DNA from: Phycisphaerae bacterium
Lineage (GTDB): Bacteria; Planctomycetota; Phycisphaerae; Sedimentisphaerales; Anaerobacaceae
Assembly: GCA_030602845.1 (NCBI GenBank)
Contig: JAUVYZ010000050.1
Span: forward strand, 1-9,927
DNA length: 9,927 nucleotides
Direction: 5' to 3'
Numbering within the stretch: position 1 is the first letter of the stretch; the number at the start of each line of letters is the position of its first letter. The position numbers and the translations under genes are program-made. Positions 1-6,465 of the stretch are shown one piece after another. The notes under the pieces were generated by a model. That model was not told the DNA's origin. It searched no databases and was given only the letters and a program-made list of their open reading frames with translations.

Positions 1-112
1 TGAGAAAAGGATTGATAGTACGTTGAGAAAAGGATTGATAGTACGTTGAGAAAAGGATTGATAGTACGTTGAGACAAGGATTGATAGTACGTTGAGAAAA
101 GGATTGATAGTA
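1..112 (+). repeat. 23-bp tandem array overlapping the cytochrome start codon
   Basis: Almost five head-to-tail copies of a 23-bp unit (begins TGAGAAAAGG, ends AGTACGT) lie at 1-23, 24-46, 47-69, 70-92 and, as a partial copy, 93-112. The fourth copy has one A-to-C change. Each unit carries an AAGGA-like Shine-Dalgarno core, and each junction makes a TTG start overlapped by a TGA stop (TTGA). Reading from any upstream TTG (23, 46, 69) gives an eight-residue peptide (MRKGLIVR, or MRQGLIVR in the variant copy) that stops exactly at the next TTG. The last copy departs from the unit after AGTA and continues into the cytochrome signal peptide. The array touches position 1, so its true length is unknown and an assembly artefact at a contig end is possible. 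Confidence 0.9.
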
Positions 113-1957
113 ACAACCGTCTGCTGTTTTGTGGTATCGGCCTTGCCCGCTCATGCTGCGGGGAAACTGTTAGGCGACGGCGACGACGGCAACCGGACAA
201 ATCCGGTACATCTAATTCCACTGTATGACGGCGATAGAATAAAAATAAAGGCCGGCGATGAACAGCCGCAGCCTTTTTCTCTGCGCCAAACATGCGGCAG
301 GTGTCACAATTACGAGAACATTAGTGGGGGCTGGCATTTTAATTCCGCGGACCTGAATGTTCCAGCGGGACGCCCGGGCGAGCCCTGGGTTCTGGTGGAT
401 TCTGAGACCCGAACGCAGATACCCATTTCGGGCCGAGGCTGGCCGGGTACATTTAAGCCGGCAGAGGTCGGCATTACCCCCTGGCCGTTTCTAAAACACT
501 TCAGCACCCATATGCCCGGCGGCAACTACGGCGAAATACCCGATGATAAAGATATGCAGGCAATTCTCAAAGGGCAGGTTGCCGGCAGCTATGAAATCAA
601 CTGCCTGACCTGCCATAACGCCGACCGCAGCCAGGACCAAAGCGACGCTGCGCTGCAGGCAGTCCTGCAAAATTACAAATGGGTGCCCACCGGAAGCTGC
701 GGCTTTGCGAAGGTAAAAGGAGCCGTTGCATCCCTGTCGGAATTCTTTGACCCTGAGTTAGACGAAATACCAATAACCGTTGGCTATGATAAGAGCAGGT
801 TTAATCAAGCCGATGAAGTATTCATCGATATCGTTCGCAGGCCGCCGGCCAACCGGTGCTATTTTTGTCATTCCACGCAGGACATAGCAAGGGCCGGACA
901 AATGGAGTGGACGCGCGATGAAGATGTGCACTTGGCCGCTGGATTGACCTGTGTCGATTGCCACCGTCATGGTCTTGACCACAACATTACCCGTGGATAT
1001 GAAGGTGAAGCCCAGCCCCTGCGGCAGGGGCGGGGTGAAGCACCCGACTCAACAAACGGGTCCGCAGCTACCCTGTCATGCAAAGGCTGTCATACGACGG
1101 GACGTTTGGGCGCGCCTGTGCCGAAACATCCGGGTATCCCGCTGGTGCACTTCGAGAAGCTGACGTGTACGGCGTGTCATTCGGGGAACTGGCCGGAGAA
1201 AAAAACAGGCCTGGTTAAGACCGCCAGAATTCACAAGCTCGGCCTTCACGACATACATCACGTTGATTTAGAACTCCCGCACATAGCGGCACCGGTCTTT
1301 GTGAAGGGCCAGGACGGCAAAATCGCCCCTCATAAGCTGCTCTGGCCTGCGTTCTGGGGCCGGATGAAAGATAAGACCGTTACGCCCCTGATGCCGGAGG
1401 TGATAAGAGAAGCTGCTGTGGATGTTTTGGAACTGGAAGTGGAAAGCACCGAGACAGTAAACGGTTGGAGGCCGCTGAAACCCGCGCAAATAACAGGGGT
1501 GTTAAAGCTACTAAATGAACAACAAGCCGAGCGGGGCGAAGCGGTATATATTTGCGGCGGGAAGCTGTATCGTATAACCAAAGAAGGCAAACTTGAAGCA
1601 TCCGAGCACGAATTGGCCCGGCCTTATTCCTGGGCGATAGCGCACGATGTTCGCCCGGCTGCACAGTCATTAGGCGTTCGCCGCTGTGAGGATTGCCATT
1701 CGACAGATGGACCTTTCTTTTTCGGCGAAGTCGCCGTTGACTCTCCTATCGTCTCCGAACAGGATTCCGTTAAAAAGATGGTCGAATTCCAGGACATTGA
1801 TGCTGTTTATGCCTGGGCATTCGCCTTTTCATTCGTATTTCGTCCGTGGCTGAAGGTTGATGCTCTTGGTTCGTGTGCGCTTCTGGCCGTGGTTTTATTG
1901 TTATATGGGCTTAAGGCCCTGGGATGTATTGTTAAGGTGCTGGCCGAGAAAAATTAG
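92..1957 (+). CDS. Membrane-anchored seven-heme c-type cytochrome
   Basis: Predicted extracytoplasmic electron carrier of 621 aa. Seven CXXCH heme c sites are visible: CGRCH 68-72, CLTCH 171-175, CYFCH 256-260, CVDCH 287-291, CKGCH 330-334, CTACH 359-363 and CEDCH 532-536. An N-terminal signal peptide (positive MRK, hydrophobic core, likely cleavage after AHA near residue 22) exports it, and a hydrophobic helix at about 593-615 anchors the C-terminus. Many extra histidines (for example HRHGLDH at 291-297 and around 381-390) could be distal ligands. The chosen start is TTG at 92, preceded by AAGGA at 76-80. The only nearby alternative, TTG 104, would lose the positive n-region. The next gene, 23 nt downstream, encodes a cytochrome b-like membrane protein, so the pair probably exchanges electrons with quinones. 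The redox partner and direction cannot be read from sequence. The stretch 370-530 has no heme motif and is not recognised. The class is secure, the specific family is not. Confidence 0.88.
   Translation: MRKGLIVTTVCCFVVSALPAHAAGKLLGDGDDGNRTNPVHLIPLYDGDRIKIKAGDEQPQPFSLRQTCGRCHNYENISGGWHFNSADLNVPAGRPGEPWVLVDSETRTQIPISGRGWPGTFKPAEVGITPWPFLKHFSTHMPGGNYGEIPDDKDMQAILKGQVAGSYEINCLTCHNADRSQDQSDAALQAVLQNYKWVPTGSCGFAKVKGAVASLSEFFDPELDEIPITVGYDKSRFNQADEVFIDIVRRPPANRCYFCHSTQDIARAGQMEWTRDEDVHLAAGLTCVDCHRHGLDHNITRGYEGEAQPLRQGRGEAPDSTNGSAATLSCKGCHTTGRLGAPVPKHPGIPLVHFEKLTCTACHSGNWPEKKTGLVKTARIHKLGLHDIHHVDLELPHIAAPVFVKGQDGKIAPHKLLWPAFWGRMKDKTVTPLMPEVIREAAVDVLELEVESTETVNGWRPLKPAQITGVLKLLNEQQAERGEAVYICGGKLYRITKEGKLEASEHELARPYSWAIAHDVRPAAQSLGVRRCEDCHSTDGPFFFGEVAVDSPIVSEQDSVKKMVEFQDIDAVYAWAFAFSFVFRPWLKVDALGSCALLAVVLLLYGLKALGCIVKVLAEKN
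1015..1031. repeat. Perfect 8-bp palindrome inside the cytochrome gene
   Basis: GCCCCTGC and its exact reverse complement GCAGGGGC flank a single G. They encode residues 308-314 (QPLRQGR) in a low-complexity linker between the fourth and fifth heme motifs. The G/C-rich hairpin potential stands out from the surrounding coding sequence. No function is assigned; it may be chance or a remnant of a palindromic insertion. Confidence 0.6.
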
Positions 1958-1980
1958 GCGAGCAAGCTTGAGAAAGTAAT

Positions 1981-2655
1981 ATGTTTCGTATAATTTCGAT
2001 AATTGGTTTCGTAGTTACTTTTCTGGGTATTGCCGTATGCTGTATGGCTTTACCGTGCTGCAAGGAATGTGGGTGGAGGCCCGGACAAATTTTGAGAAGG
2101 CTCGTTCATCTTTTTACACTGCTTTTCGTGGAGCAGAAGTTAAGTCTCCTGGGCGTTTTTAAGAAGCTGGTTTATCTGGTTGCGTTACTTTGCTTTGTGA
2201 TATTGGCAGTAAACGGGTTTCTTACAGCGGTGGTCTTGGGAAGGTCTATTTCCGGCTACTGGATAATGCTGCAGACTACCGCTGGAGCAGTTTTCGCAGT
2301 CTGCGTGGCGGTTCTGGCCGTGATGTGGGCGTGCCGTCACCGTTTCAATGAAAGTGATTGGCCAGGGCTGCAGCGTATCCTTGAGCGTATCACTCTGGTC
2401 AAAAGAGCCGGCGAAGAACCGCTTAATAGAAGCCAGGCAGACGGAGTGCCTGGTCTCGGGCAGAAAATAACTTTCTGGCTGCTTGTCGTGTTGGCCCTGC
2501 CGTTAATCTTATCGATGGTTTCGAGTATGTTCCCGCTTTTCGGAACCCATTGGCAGGAACTGCTTTTAGAACTGCACCGTTACAGCGCATTACTGTTTGC
2601 GTTGGTTGCAATTGTGCATATTTACCTTGTAATCCGAACTCGAATGAGCGAATAG
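1981..2655 (+). CDS. Cytochrome b-like integral membrane subunit
   Basis: A 224-aa protein with about five hydrophobic helices (near residues 1-24, 62-87, 95-117, 163-185 and 199-219). The last carries the pattern LHRYSALLFALVAIVHIYL, with H199 and H213 spaced as in the heme-b helices of formate dehydrogenase gamma / cytochrome b561-type subunits. H43, H120 and H190 are further candidate ligands. Together with the upstream multiheme cytochrome it would form a membrane complex passing electrons between quinones and the periplasmic hemes (inference from fold and neighbour). A cysteine cluster (CCKEC, 26-30) follows the first helix and is unusual; its role is unknown. The gene starts at ATG 1981 behind a weak GAGAAAG purine stretch, 23 nt after the cytochrome stop, so the two are likely co-transcribed. 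An array of heptamers begins directly after the stop codon. Confidence 0.72.
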   Translation: MFRIISIIGFVVTFLGIAVCCMALPCCKECGWRPGQILRRLVHLFTLLFVEQKLSLLGVFKKLVYLVALLCFVILAVNGFLTAVVLGRSISGYWIMLQTTAGAVFAVCVAVLAVMWACRHRFNESDWPGLQRILERITLVKRAGEEPLNRSQADGVPGLGQKITFWLLVVLALPLILSMVSSMFPLFGTHWQELLLELHRYSALLFALVAIVHIYLVIRTRMSE

Positions 2656-2722
2656 CAAGACCCAAGACGCAAGACCCAAGACCCAAGACTTGAGTCTGGA
2701 GTCTTGAGTCTGGAGTCTTGAG
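2656..2722. repeat. Strand-switching heptamer array (imperfect long hairpin)
   Basis: Five contiguous heptamers of the form CAAGACN (2656-2690) are followed by four heptamers of the opposite orientation (TGAGTCT, GGAGTCT, TGAGTCT, GGAGTCT, 2691-2718) and the start of a fifth. With a 2-nt centre (TG, 2691-2692), four units on each side pair in phase: 23 of 28 positions are complementary, with mismatches recurring at unit boundaries. The array begins on the base after the stop codon of the membrane subunit and ends about 9 nt before the Shine-Dalgarno AAGGAG (2731-2736) of the next gene. It could act as an RNA hairpin that terminates, attenuates or stabilises. There is no T-run, so a classic intrinsic terminator is not supported. 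Confidence 0.85.
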
Positions 2723-2745
2723 GGACAAGAAAGGAGAAAGAGCCG

Positions 2746-3852
2746 ATGCAAAAGGTAAAAGTAGCTGTGGTTGGGCTCGGTTTCGGAGCCGAGTTTATTC
2801 CTCTCTATCAAAGACATCCTGACGCTGAATGTTACGCTATTTGCCAGAGGACCGAAGACCACCTGAATGAAATAGGCGACCAGTTCGGCATTGAAAGACG
2901 GTTTACCAAATTTGAAGACCTTTTAAGCATTGACGAGCTGGACGCCATCCACGTCGTTTCGCCCATAGCCGACCATGCCTGGATGACACTTGCCTCTCTA
3001 AATGCAGGCAAGCATGCCGCCTGTACGGTCCCAATGGCTACGACCGTGAAAGACTGCCTTGAAATTGCAAAGGCAAGGAAGAAAGCCGGCAAAGTGTATA
3101 TGATGATGGAGACGGCTGTATATACGCGGGAATTCCTTTATGCAAAGGAGCTCGTTGAATCGGGCAAGCTGGGCAAGATTCAGTTTTTAAGGGGTTCACA
3201 TCAGCAGAATATGGGATTGCCGGGCTGGCCGGACTACTGGTACGGCTTTCCCCCGATGCACTACGCGACCCACGCTGTCAGTCCGCTGCTTTGCCTTGCG
3301 AAAAAGCCGGTGGAATCACTCGTCTGTTATGGCTCAGGAGTAATTGCAGAAGATTATATCAAGCGCTACAATTCGCCTTTTGCAATTGAAACCGCTATCC
3401 TGAAACTCGCCGATTCCGACCTTGCCTGCGAGGTAACCAGGTCGCTCTTTGATACAATTCGACAGTACAGAGAGAGCTTCGATGTATATGGCACGAAACT
3501 TTCATTCGAATGGGAGCAGGTTGCCGGTGATGGGCCGGTGATTTATTCCGGCTATGAAGATGCCAAGCGGATAGAGGTCCCCGATTATGGGCGCCTGCTG
3601 CCGAAAGAGATAGCTCCCTTCACAGGGGCGGGCGTCTATGATGAAGAACACGAGCACACTTCGTTTATTCAGGGTGCCGGACACGGCGGCTCTCATCCGC
3701 ATCTGGCTCACGAGTTTATTCGTGCGATTATCGAAAACCGCCAGTCTGCGGTCGATGCAAAAACTGCCGCAAACTGGACGATGGCAGGGATATGCGCACA
3801 CGAATCAGCAATGAATGATGGCAAGAGAATTGAAATCCCACAGCCGGATTAG
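2746..3852 (+). CDS. Gfo/Idh/MocA-family oxidoreductase
   Basis: A 368-aa protein with an N-terminal Rossmann fold: the dinucleotide motif GLGFGA is at residues 10-15, after the first beta strand (KVKVAVVG). The C-terminal alpha/beta domain has MHYATHAVSP at 171-180 and GAGHGGSHPHLAHEFIRAI starting at 310. These resemble the His-rich catalytic segments of GH109-like members and other sugar-acting members of the family. Length is normal for the family. The usual CEKP motif is replaced by CTVPMA (93-98), so the conserved Glu-Lys pair is absent and simple dehydrogenase chemistry is uncertain. No signal peptide is seen, so it is probably cytoplasmic. The start at ATG 2746 is supported by AAGGAG at 2731-2736, 9 nt upstream. 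The substrate is unknown, probably a sugar, inositol or glycoside derivative. An NCS1 permease follows 140 nt later, perhaps supplying a substrate. Confidence 0.88.
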   Translation: MQKVKVAVVGLGFGAEFIPLYQRHPDAECYAICQRTEDHLNEIGDQFGIERRFTKFEDLLSIDELDAIHVVSPIADHAWMTLASLNAGKHAACTVPMATTVKDCLEIAKARKKAGKVYMMMETAVYTREFLYAKELVESGKLGKIQFLRGSHQQNMGLPGWPDYWYGFPPMHYATHAVSPLLCLAKKPVESLVCYGSGVIAEDYIKRYNSPFAIETAILKLADSDLACEVTRSLFDTIRQYRESFDVYGTKLSFEWEQVAGDGPVIYSGYEDAKRIEVPDYGRLLPKEIAPFTGAGVYDEEHEHTSFIQGAGHGGSHPHLAHEFIRAIIENRQSAVDAKTAANWTMAGICAHESAMNDGKRIEIPQPD

Positions 3853-3992
3853 TCCTTTGTTCTGTAGTAAAATACTTCTCTGGATGATTATTAAAAAACT
3901 GGTGAATCAACGGTGCAAGTGTTATATTGCGTAAATACCCGGCAGCGTGCCGGGATAACATAATCGAGATAGTTTATTTAGGAGAACGAATT
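3853..3992 (+). promoter_or_regulatory. Leader of the permease gene with a GC-rich stem-loop
   Basis: This 140-nt gap holds a perfect 7-bp stem, CCCGGCA/TGCCGGG, with a GCG loop at 3938-3954, then an AGGAG ribosome-binding site at 3980-3984, 8 nt before the permease ATG. The stem has no T-run, so it is more likely a leader structure or protein site than an intrinsic terminator. A TATATT hexamer at 3923-3928 could be a -10 box, but no convincing -35 was found. No known riboswitch was recognised. Confidence 0.4.
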
Positions 3993-5399
3993 ATGAGTAA
4001 TGGAGTACTGCCAGATTACGTAAGTATGGCCAAGCCGAATCCGATGGAGAATCGGGCTCCCTGGTACAAGAACACGGCACCGACGTACGCGGGTATTTTC
4101 CTGTGGTTCGTGTTTTGGAACAAGATGGCCAGCGGGGGAACGGACGCACCGGGCGGGGTGCTGGGCCGGGGTCTTGGCGTGGCCATACTTGGGCTGATTG
4201 TTGCCGCCCTGCTATGCCACTTTCTGTTCTATCTGGTTCCCGGCCTTTTCGGGATGAAGACGGGTCTGCCGCTGTATGTCGTTGGGACATCGACGTATGG
4301 TGTGCAAGGCGGGCTTTTGATGCCGGGGTTTCTAATGGGAGTACTGCAATTCGGGTGGCTCGGGGTCAACGCCTATTTTTCATCGATGGCGTTGGCGCCG
4401 CTTTTCGGCGGTAGTACGACAGCCCAGATAATCATCGCCATCGTTTGGGCGGCCGTGGCAGCGTTTGTGGGATTGAAAGGCATCCAGTACGTTGCCAAAG
4501 TAGCTACTTTTCTTCCACTGATTCCGTTAGTCATATTGGTGATAATGATAGCGAAAACTATTGGTGGAATAGGAGACTTTGAGGCGGAGAAGCTTGTAGC
4601 GGCTGGTGTTACGGAGGGCGGCCCGACTGTTGGCTTGAGTGTTTTTGGCGTAATTGCCCTGTGCATAACCTATATCGTAGGATTCTTTGCCACGGCCGGA
4701 GCAGCGGGTGTGGACTTCGGGATGAACAACAAGGATGAGAAAAACGTCCAGATGGGCGGCCTGGTTGGCATCGCTCTGGCCACTATCGTTGCGGGCGGAG
4801 CGGCAATCCTGATAGCAGCCGGCGCTTTCGGTAAAGGCCTCGGGGCAGGGCTCGACACAGCAGATATAGATTTTATGAGCACTATCATGGGCTCAGAGGG
4901 TGCCGGCAAGACCCTGGGCTTGCTGCTCGCGGTTGCAGCCTTCCCACCGGCGTGCTTCTCATCGTTCATAGCGGCGAACAGTTTCAAGACGACCTTGCCA
5001 AAGGTGAATCCTTTCGTTTCGGTCGGCGTCGGAACTGCTGTAAGTATTTTCCTTGCCGTGACGGGTTTGGCAGAAAACGTTCTGGGCGTTTTCACGATTA
5101 TCGGTGCGGCCTTTGGTCCGGTTTGTGGTGCGATGATGGTTGATTACCTGATGGCGGGCAAGAAGTGGGCGGGTCCTCGCGCCGGCTGGAACTTTGCCGG
5201 GTGGATTTCCTGGGTTGTTGGCTTTATCGTTGGAATGGCCCCGTTGGTCGGCCTTGCCAACATCCCGGCAGCACCGCTGATGGCCTTTATCGTCGGCGCG
5301 GTGCTCTACTTCATCCTTGCCAAGGCGGGGCTTGAGTCAAAAGTGCTCGAGATGACTGCGGCCCCGGGCGAGGGTGCAAGTCAAGATGCACCAAGCTAA
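3993..5399 (+). CDS. NCS1-family permease (cytosine/purine/hydantoin type)
   Basis: A 468-aa polytopic inner-membrane protein with about twelve hydrophobic segments, beginning after a short hydrophilic N-terminus. The segment RAPWYKNTAPTYAGIFLWFV (21-40) and the following GLPLYVVGTSTYGVQGG (91-107) plus PGFLMGVLQFGWLGVNAYF match the start and first core helices of NCS1 symporters such as CodB-like cytosine permeases. The family moves nucleobases or related ring compounds in symport with H+ or Na+; the substrate here cannot be assigned. The start at ATG 3993 is chosen because AGGAG (3980-3984) sits 8 nt upstream and the protein then opens as in the family. The reading frame is open back to 3927, but that extension crosses the leader stem-loop. 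The gene ends 45 nt before a strong terminator. It may work with the upstream oxidoreductase, but the 140-nt gap leaves co-transcription open. Confidence 0.85.
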   Translation: MSNGVLPDYVSMAKPNPMENRAPWYKNTAPTYAGIFLWFVFWNKMASGGTDAPGGVLGRGLGVAILGLIVAALLCHFLFYLVPGLFGMKTGLPLYVVGTSTYGVQGGLLMPGFLMGVLQFGWLGVNAYFSSMALAPLFGGSTTAQIIIAIVWAAVAAFVGLKGIQYVAKVATFLPLIPLVILVIMIAKTIGGIGDFEAEKLVAAGVTEGGPTVGLSVFGVIALCITYIVGFFATAGAAGVDFGMNNKDEKNVQMGGLVGIALATIVAGGAAILIAAGAFGKGLGAGLDTADIDFMSTIMGSEGAGKTLGLLLAVAAFPPACFSSFIAANSFKTTLPKVNPFVSVGVGTAVSIFLAVTGLAENVLGVFTIIGAAFGPVCGAMMVDYLMAGKKWAGPRAGWNFAGWISWVVGFIVGMAPLVGLANIPAAPLMAFIVGAVLYFILAKAGLESKVLEMTAAPGEGASQDAPS

Positions 5400-5444
5400 G
5401 AAAAGAGCGAATGATCGCCTAAAGTAGTGAATTGATTGTTTGAG

Positions 5445-5481
5445 GCAGGGATTCGGGAGATACCGAATCCCTGCTTCGTTT
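5445..5481 (+). terminator. Intrinsic terminator after the permease gene
   Basis: A perfect 12-bp stem, GCAGGGATTCGG paired with CCGAATCCCTGC, closes a six-base loop (GAGATA) and is followed by TTCGTTT. It lies 45 nt after the permease stop and upstream of the next promoter, as expected for a Rho-independent terminator, although the U-tract is interrupted. Confidence 0.85.
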
Positions 5482-5538
5482 GACTTTACCAGGGAAAACA
5501 CCGGGCAAAGAAAAGAAAAAAATAACTTCGTGGTCGGC

Positions 5539-5567
5539 TTGACAAGTTCGTCTAAGTAACATAAAAT
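5539..5567 (+). promoter_or_regulatory. Sigma-70-type promoter of the lipoprotein operon
   Basis: TTGACA (5539-5544) is separated by exactly 17 bp from TAAAAT (5562-5567), a perfect -35 and a near-consensus -10. Transcription would start near 5574, leaving a leader of about 80 nt before the lipoprotein gene. It lies just downstream of the terminator at 5445-5481, so the three-gene operon probably has its own transcription unit. Confidence 0.8.
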
Positions 5568-5587
5568 GCTCGTTCTGATTGAGTCGG

Positions 5588-5603
5588 GCAAACGATAGTT
5601 TGC
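5588..5603 (+). other. Small stem-loop in the operon leader
   Basis: GCAAAC and GTTTGC form a perfect 6-bp stem with a GATA loop about 14 nt after the predicted transcription start, followed by TGAAAAA. It may stabilise the 5' end or be an operator half-site pair; neither is shown by sequence alone. Confidence 0.4.
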
Positions 5604-5652
5604 TGAAAAATAACGTGCCGTCAGTAACGCAGAATTTTGAGGTTAAAAAGAA

Positions 5653-6465
5653 ATGATGAAAAAAGGTTTTAATTCAATTGTGAAGGTTTGCGTCCTGGTG
5701 TTGTTTGCGATGTCCTTGTGCCTTGTTTATTCCTGCAAAGAATCTTCGCAGGAGCCGGCTTCTCCCAACAGCCCCGGTCAGCAGACTACTGATAATATTA
5801 AAAGCGATGCCAACGACACGGAGAAGACCACCGTTGAGACTTCAAAGGAACCCACGACCGATAGTGCAGGTTGGGTGGCTATCGACATCAAGCTGCCCAA
5901 ACCGATGTTCGTGGGCACGCCGCAGGATACCAAGGTGCCTAATCTTGAGAAACCGCTGGGCAGGAAGCGCGACCCATTCTATGCTCCGGTTGGAGCAAAA
6001 AATGTCGCCTTCGAAAAACCGGTGACCAGCACCGACGACCTGCCAATCATCGGCGAGCTCGAAATGCTCACCGACGGAGACAAAGAAGCGGCTGACGGCA
6101 GTTACGTTGAGTTAGGCCCTTTTAAGCAAAGCGTTACTATCGACCTCGAAGCTGAGTACAACATATACGCCATTCTGTTCTGGCATTATCATAAGCAGGC
6201 CATCGTGTACTATGATGTGGTCGTGCAGGTTGCCAGTGACCCTGATTTTATCACGAATGTTACGACCGTGTTTAACAATGATATTGACAACTCCGCCGGC
6301 TTGGGTGTCGGCAAAGATATGCACTATAGCGAAACCGCAGAGGGCAAACTTATCGACGCCAAGGGCGCCCGCGCCCGCTACGTCCGCCTTTACAGCAAGG
6401 GCAATACCAGCAACGATTTGAACCACTATATCGAGGTCGAAGTTTTCGGCAAACCCGCGATATGA
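5653..6465 (+). CDS. Lipoprotein with a discoidin-like (F5/8 type C) domain
   Basis: A 270-aa exported protein. The N-terminus (MMKKGFN, hydrophobic core, then LVYSC) is a lipoprotein signal with the lipidated cysteine at residue 28; the tyrosine two before it is atypical. A Ser/Thr/Pro/Glu/Asp-rich linker spans about 29-72. The C-terminal part, about 117-267, has the look of a galactose-binding-like beta-sandwich: NVAFEKPVTSTDD at its start, MLTDGDKE (138-144), VTIDLEAEYNIYAI, and RYVRLYSKG (242-250) near its end. Such domains bind carbohydrate or other ligands. Start: ATG 5653, with GAGG at 5639-5642; the second ATG (5656) is also possible. Its stop overlaps the next start (ATGA), so it is translationally coupled to the GT-C gene. 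No FMN-attachment motif was seen, so it is not an obvious ApbE substrate. The ligand is unknown. Confidence 0.75.
   Translation: MMKKGFNSIVKVCVLVLFAMSLCLVYSCKESSQEPASPNSPGQQTTDNIKSDANDTEKTTVETSKEPTTDSAGWVAIDIKLPKPMFVGTPQDTKVPNLEKPLGRKRDPFYAPVGAKNVAFEKPVTSTDDLPIIGELEMLTDGDKEAADGSYVELGPFKQSVTIDLEAEYNIYAILFWHYHKQAIVYYDVVVQVASDPDFITNVTTVFNNDIDNSAGLGVGKDMHYSETAEGKLIDAKGARARYVRLYSKGNTSNDLNHYIEVEVFGKPAI

Noticed and set aside
1..112. Tandem array as a CRISPR array
   Set aside because: The units are contiguous with no unique spacers; the same applies to the heptamer and octamer arrays at 2656-2722 and 9201-9322.
698..715. Eighth heme site around SCGFAK (residue 203) in the cytochrome
   Set aside because: There is no CXXCH or known variant; only a single cysteine is present.
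2656..2722. Heptamer array as a standard intrinsic terminator
   Set aside because: The hairpin is long and mismatched and is followed by AGGGACAAG rather than a T-run. Termination remains possible but is not supported by the usual signal.
3927..3992. Extended N-terminus for the permease starting at 3927
   Set aside because: The extra 22 codons cross a perfect stem-loop, lack a ribosome-binding site and do not fit the family start. ATG 3993 has AGGAG 8 nt upstream.
4670..5095. 141-codon open frame on the minus strand inside the permease gene
   Set aside because: Its Pro/Ala/Thr-rich translation is what the antisense of a Gly/Ala-rich membrane protein gives. No start signals are seen.
5653..6465. 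Lipoprotein as the flavinylation target of the adjacent ApbE
   Set aside because: No Asp-x-x-(S/T)-Gly-Ala-Thr-like FMN attachment motif or FMN-binding domain is visible; the sequence fits a discoidin-like fold instead.
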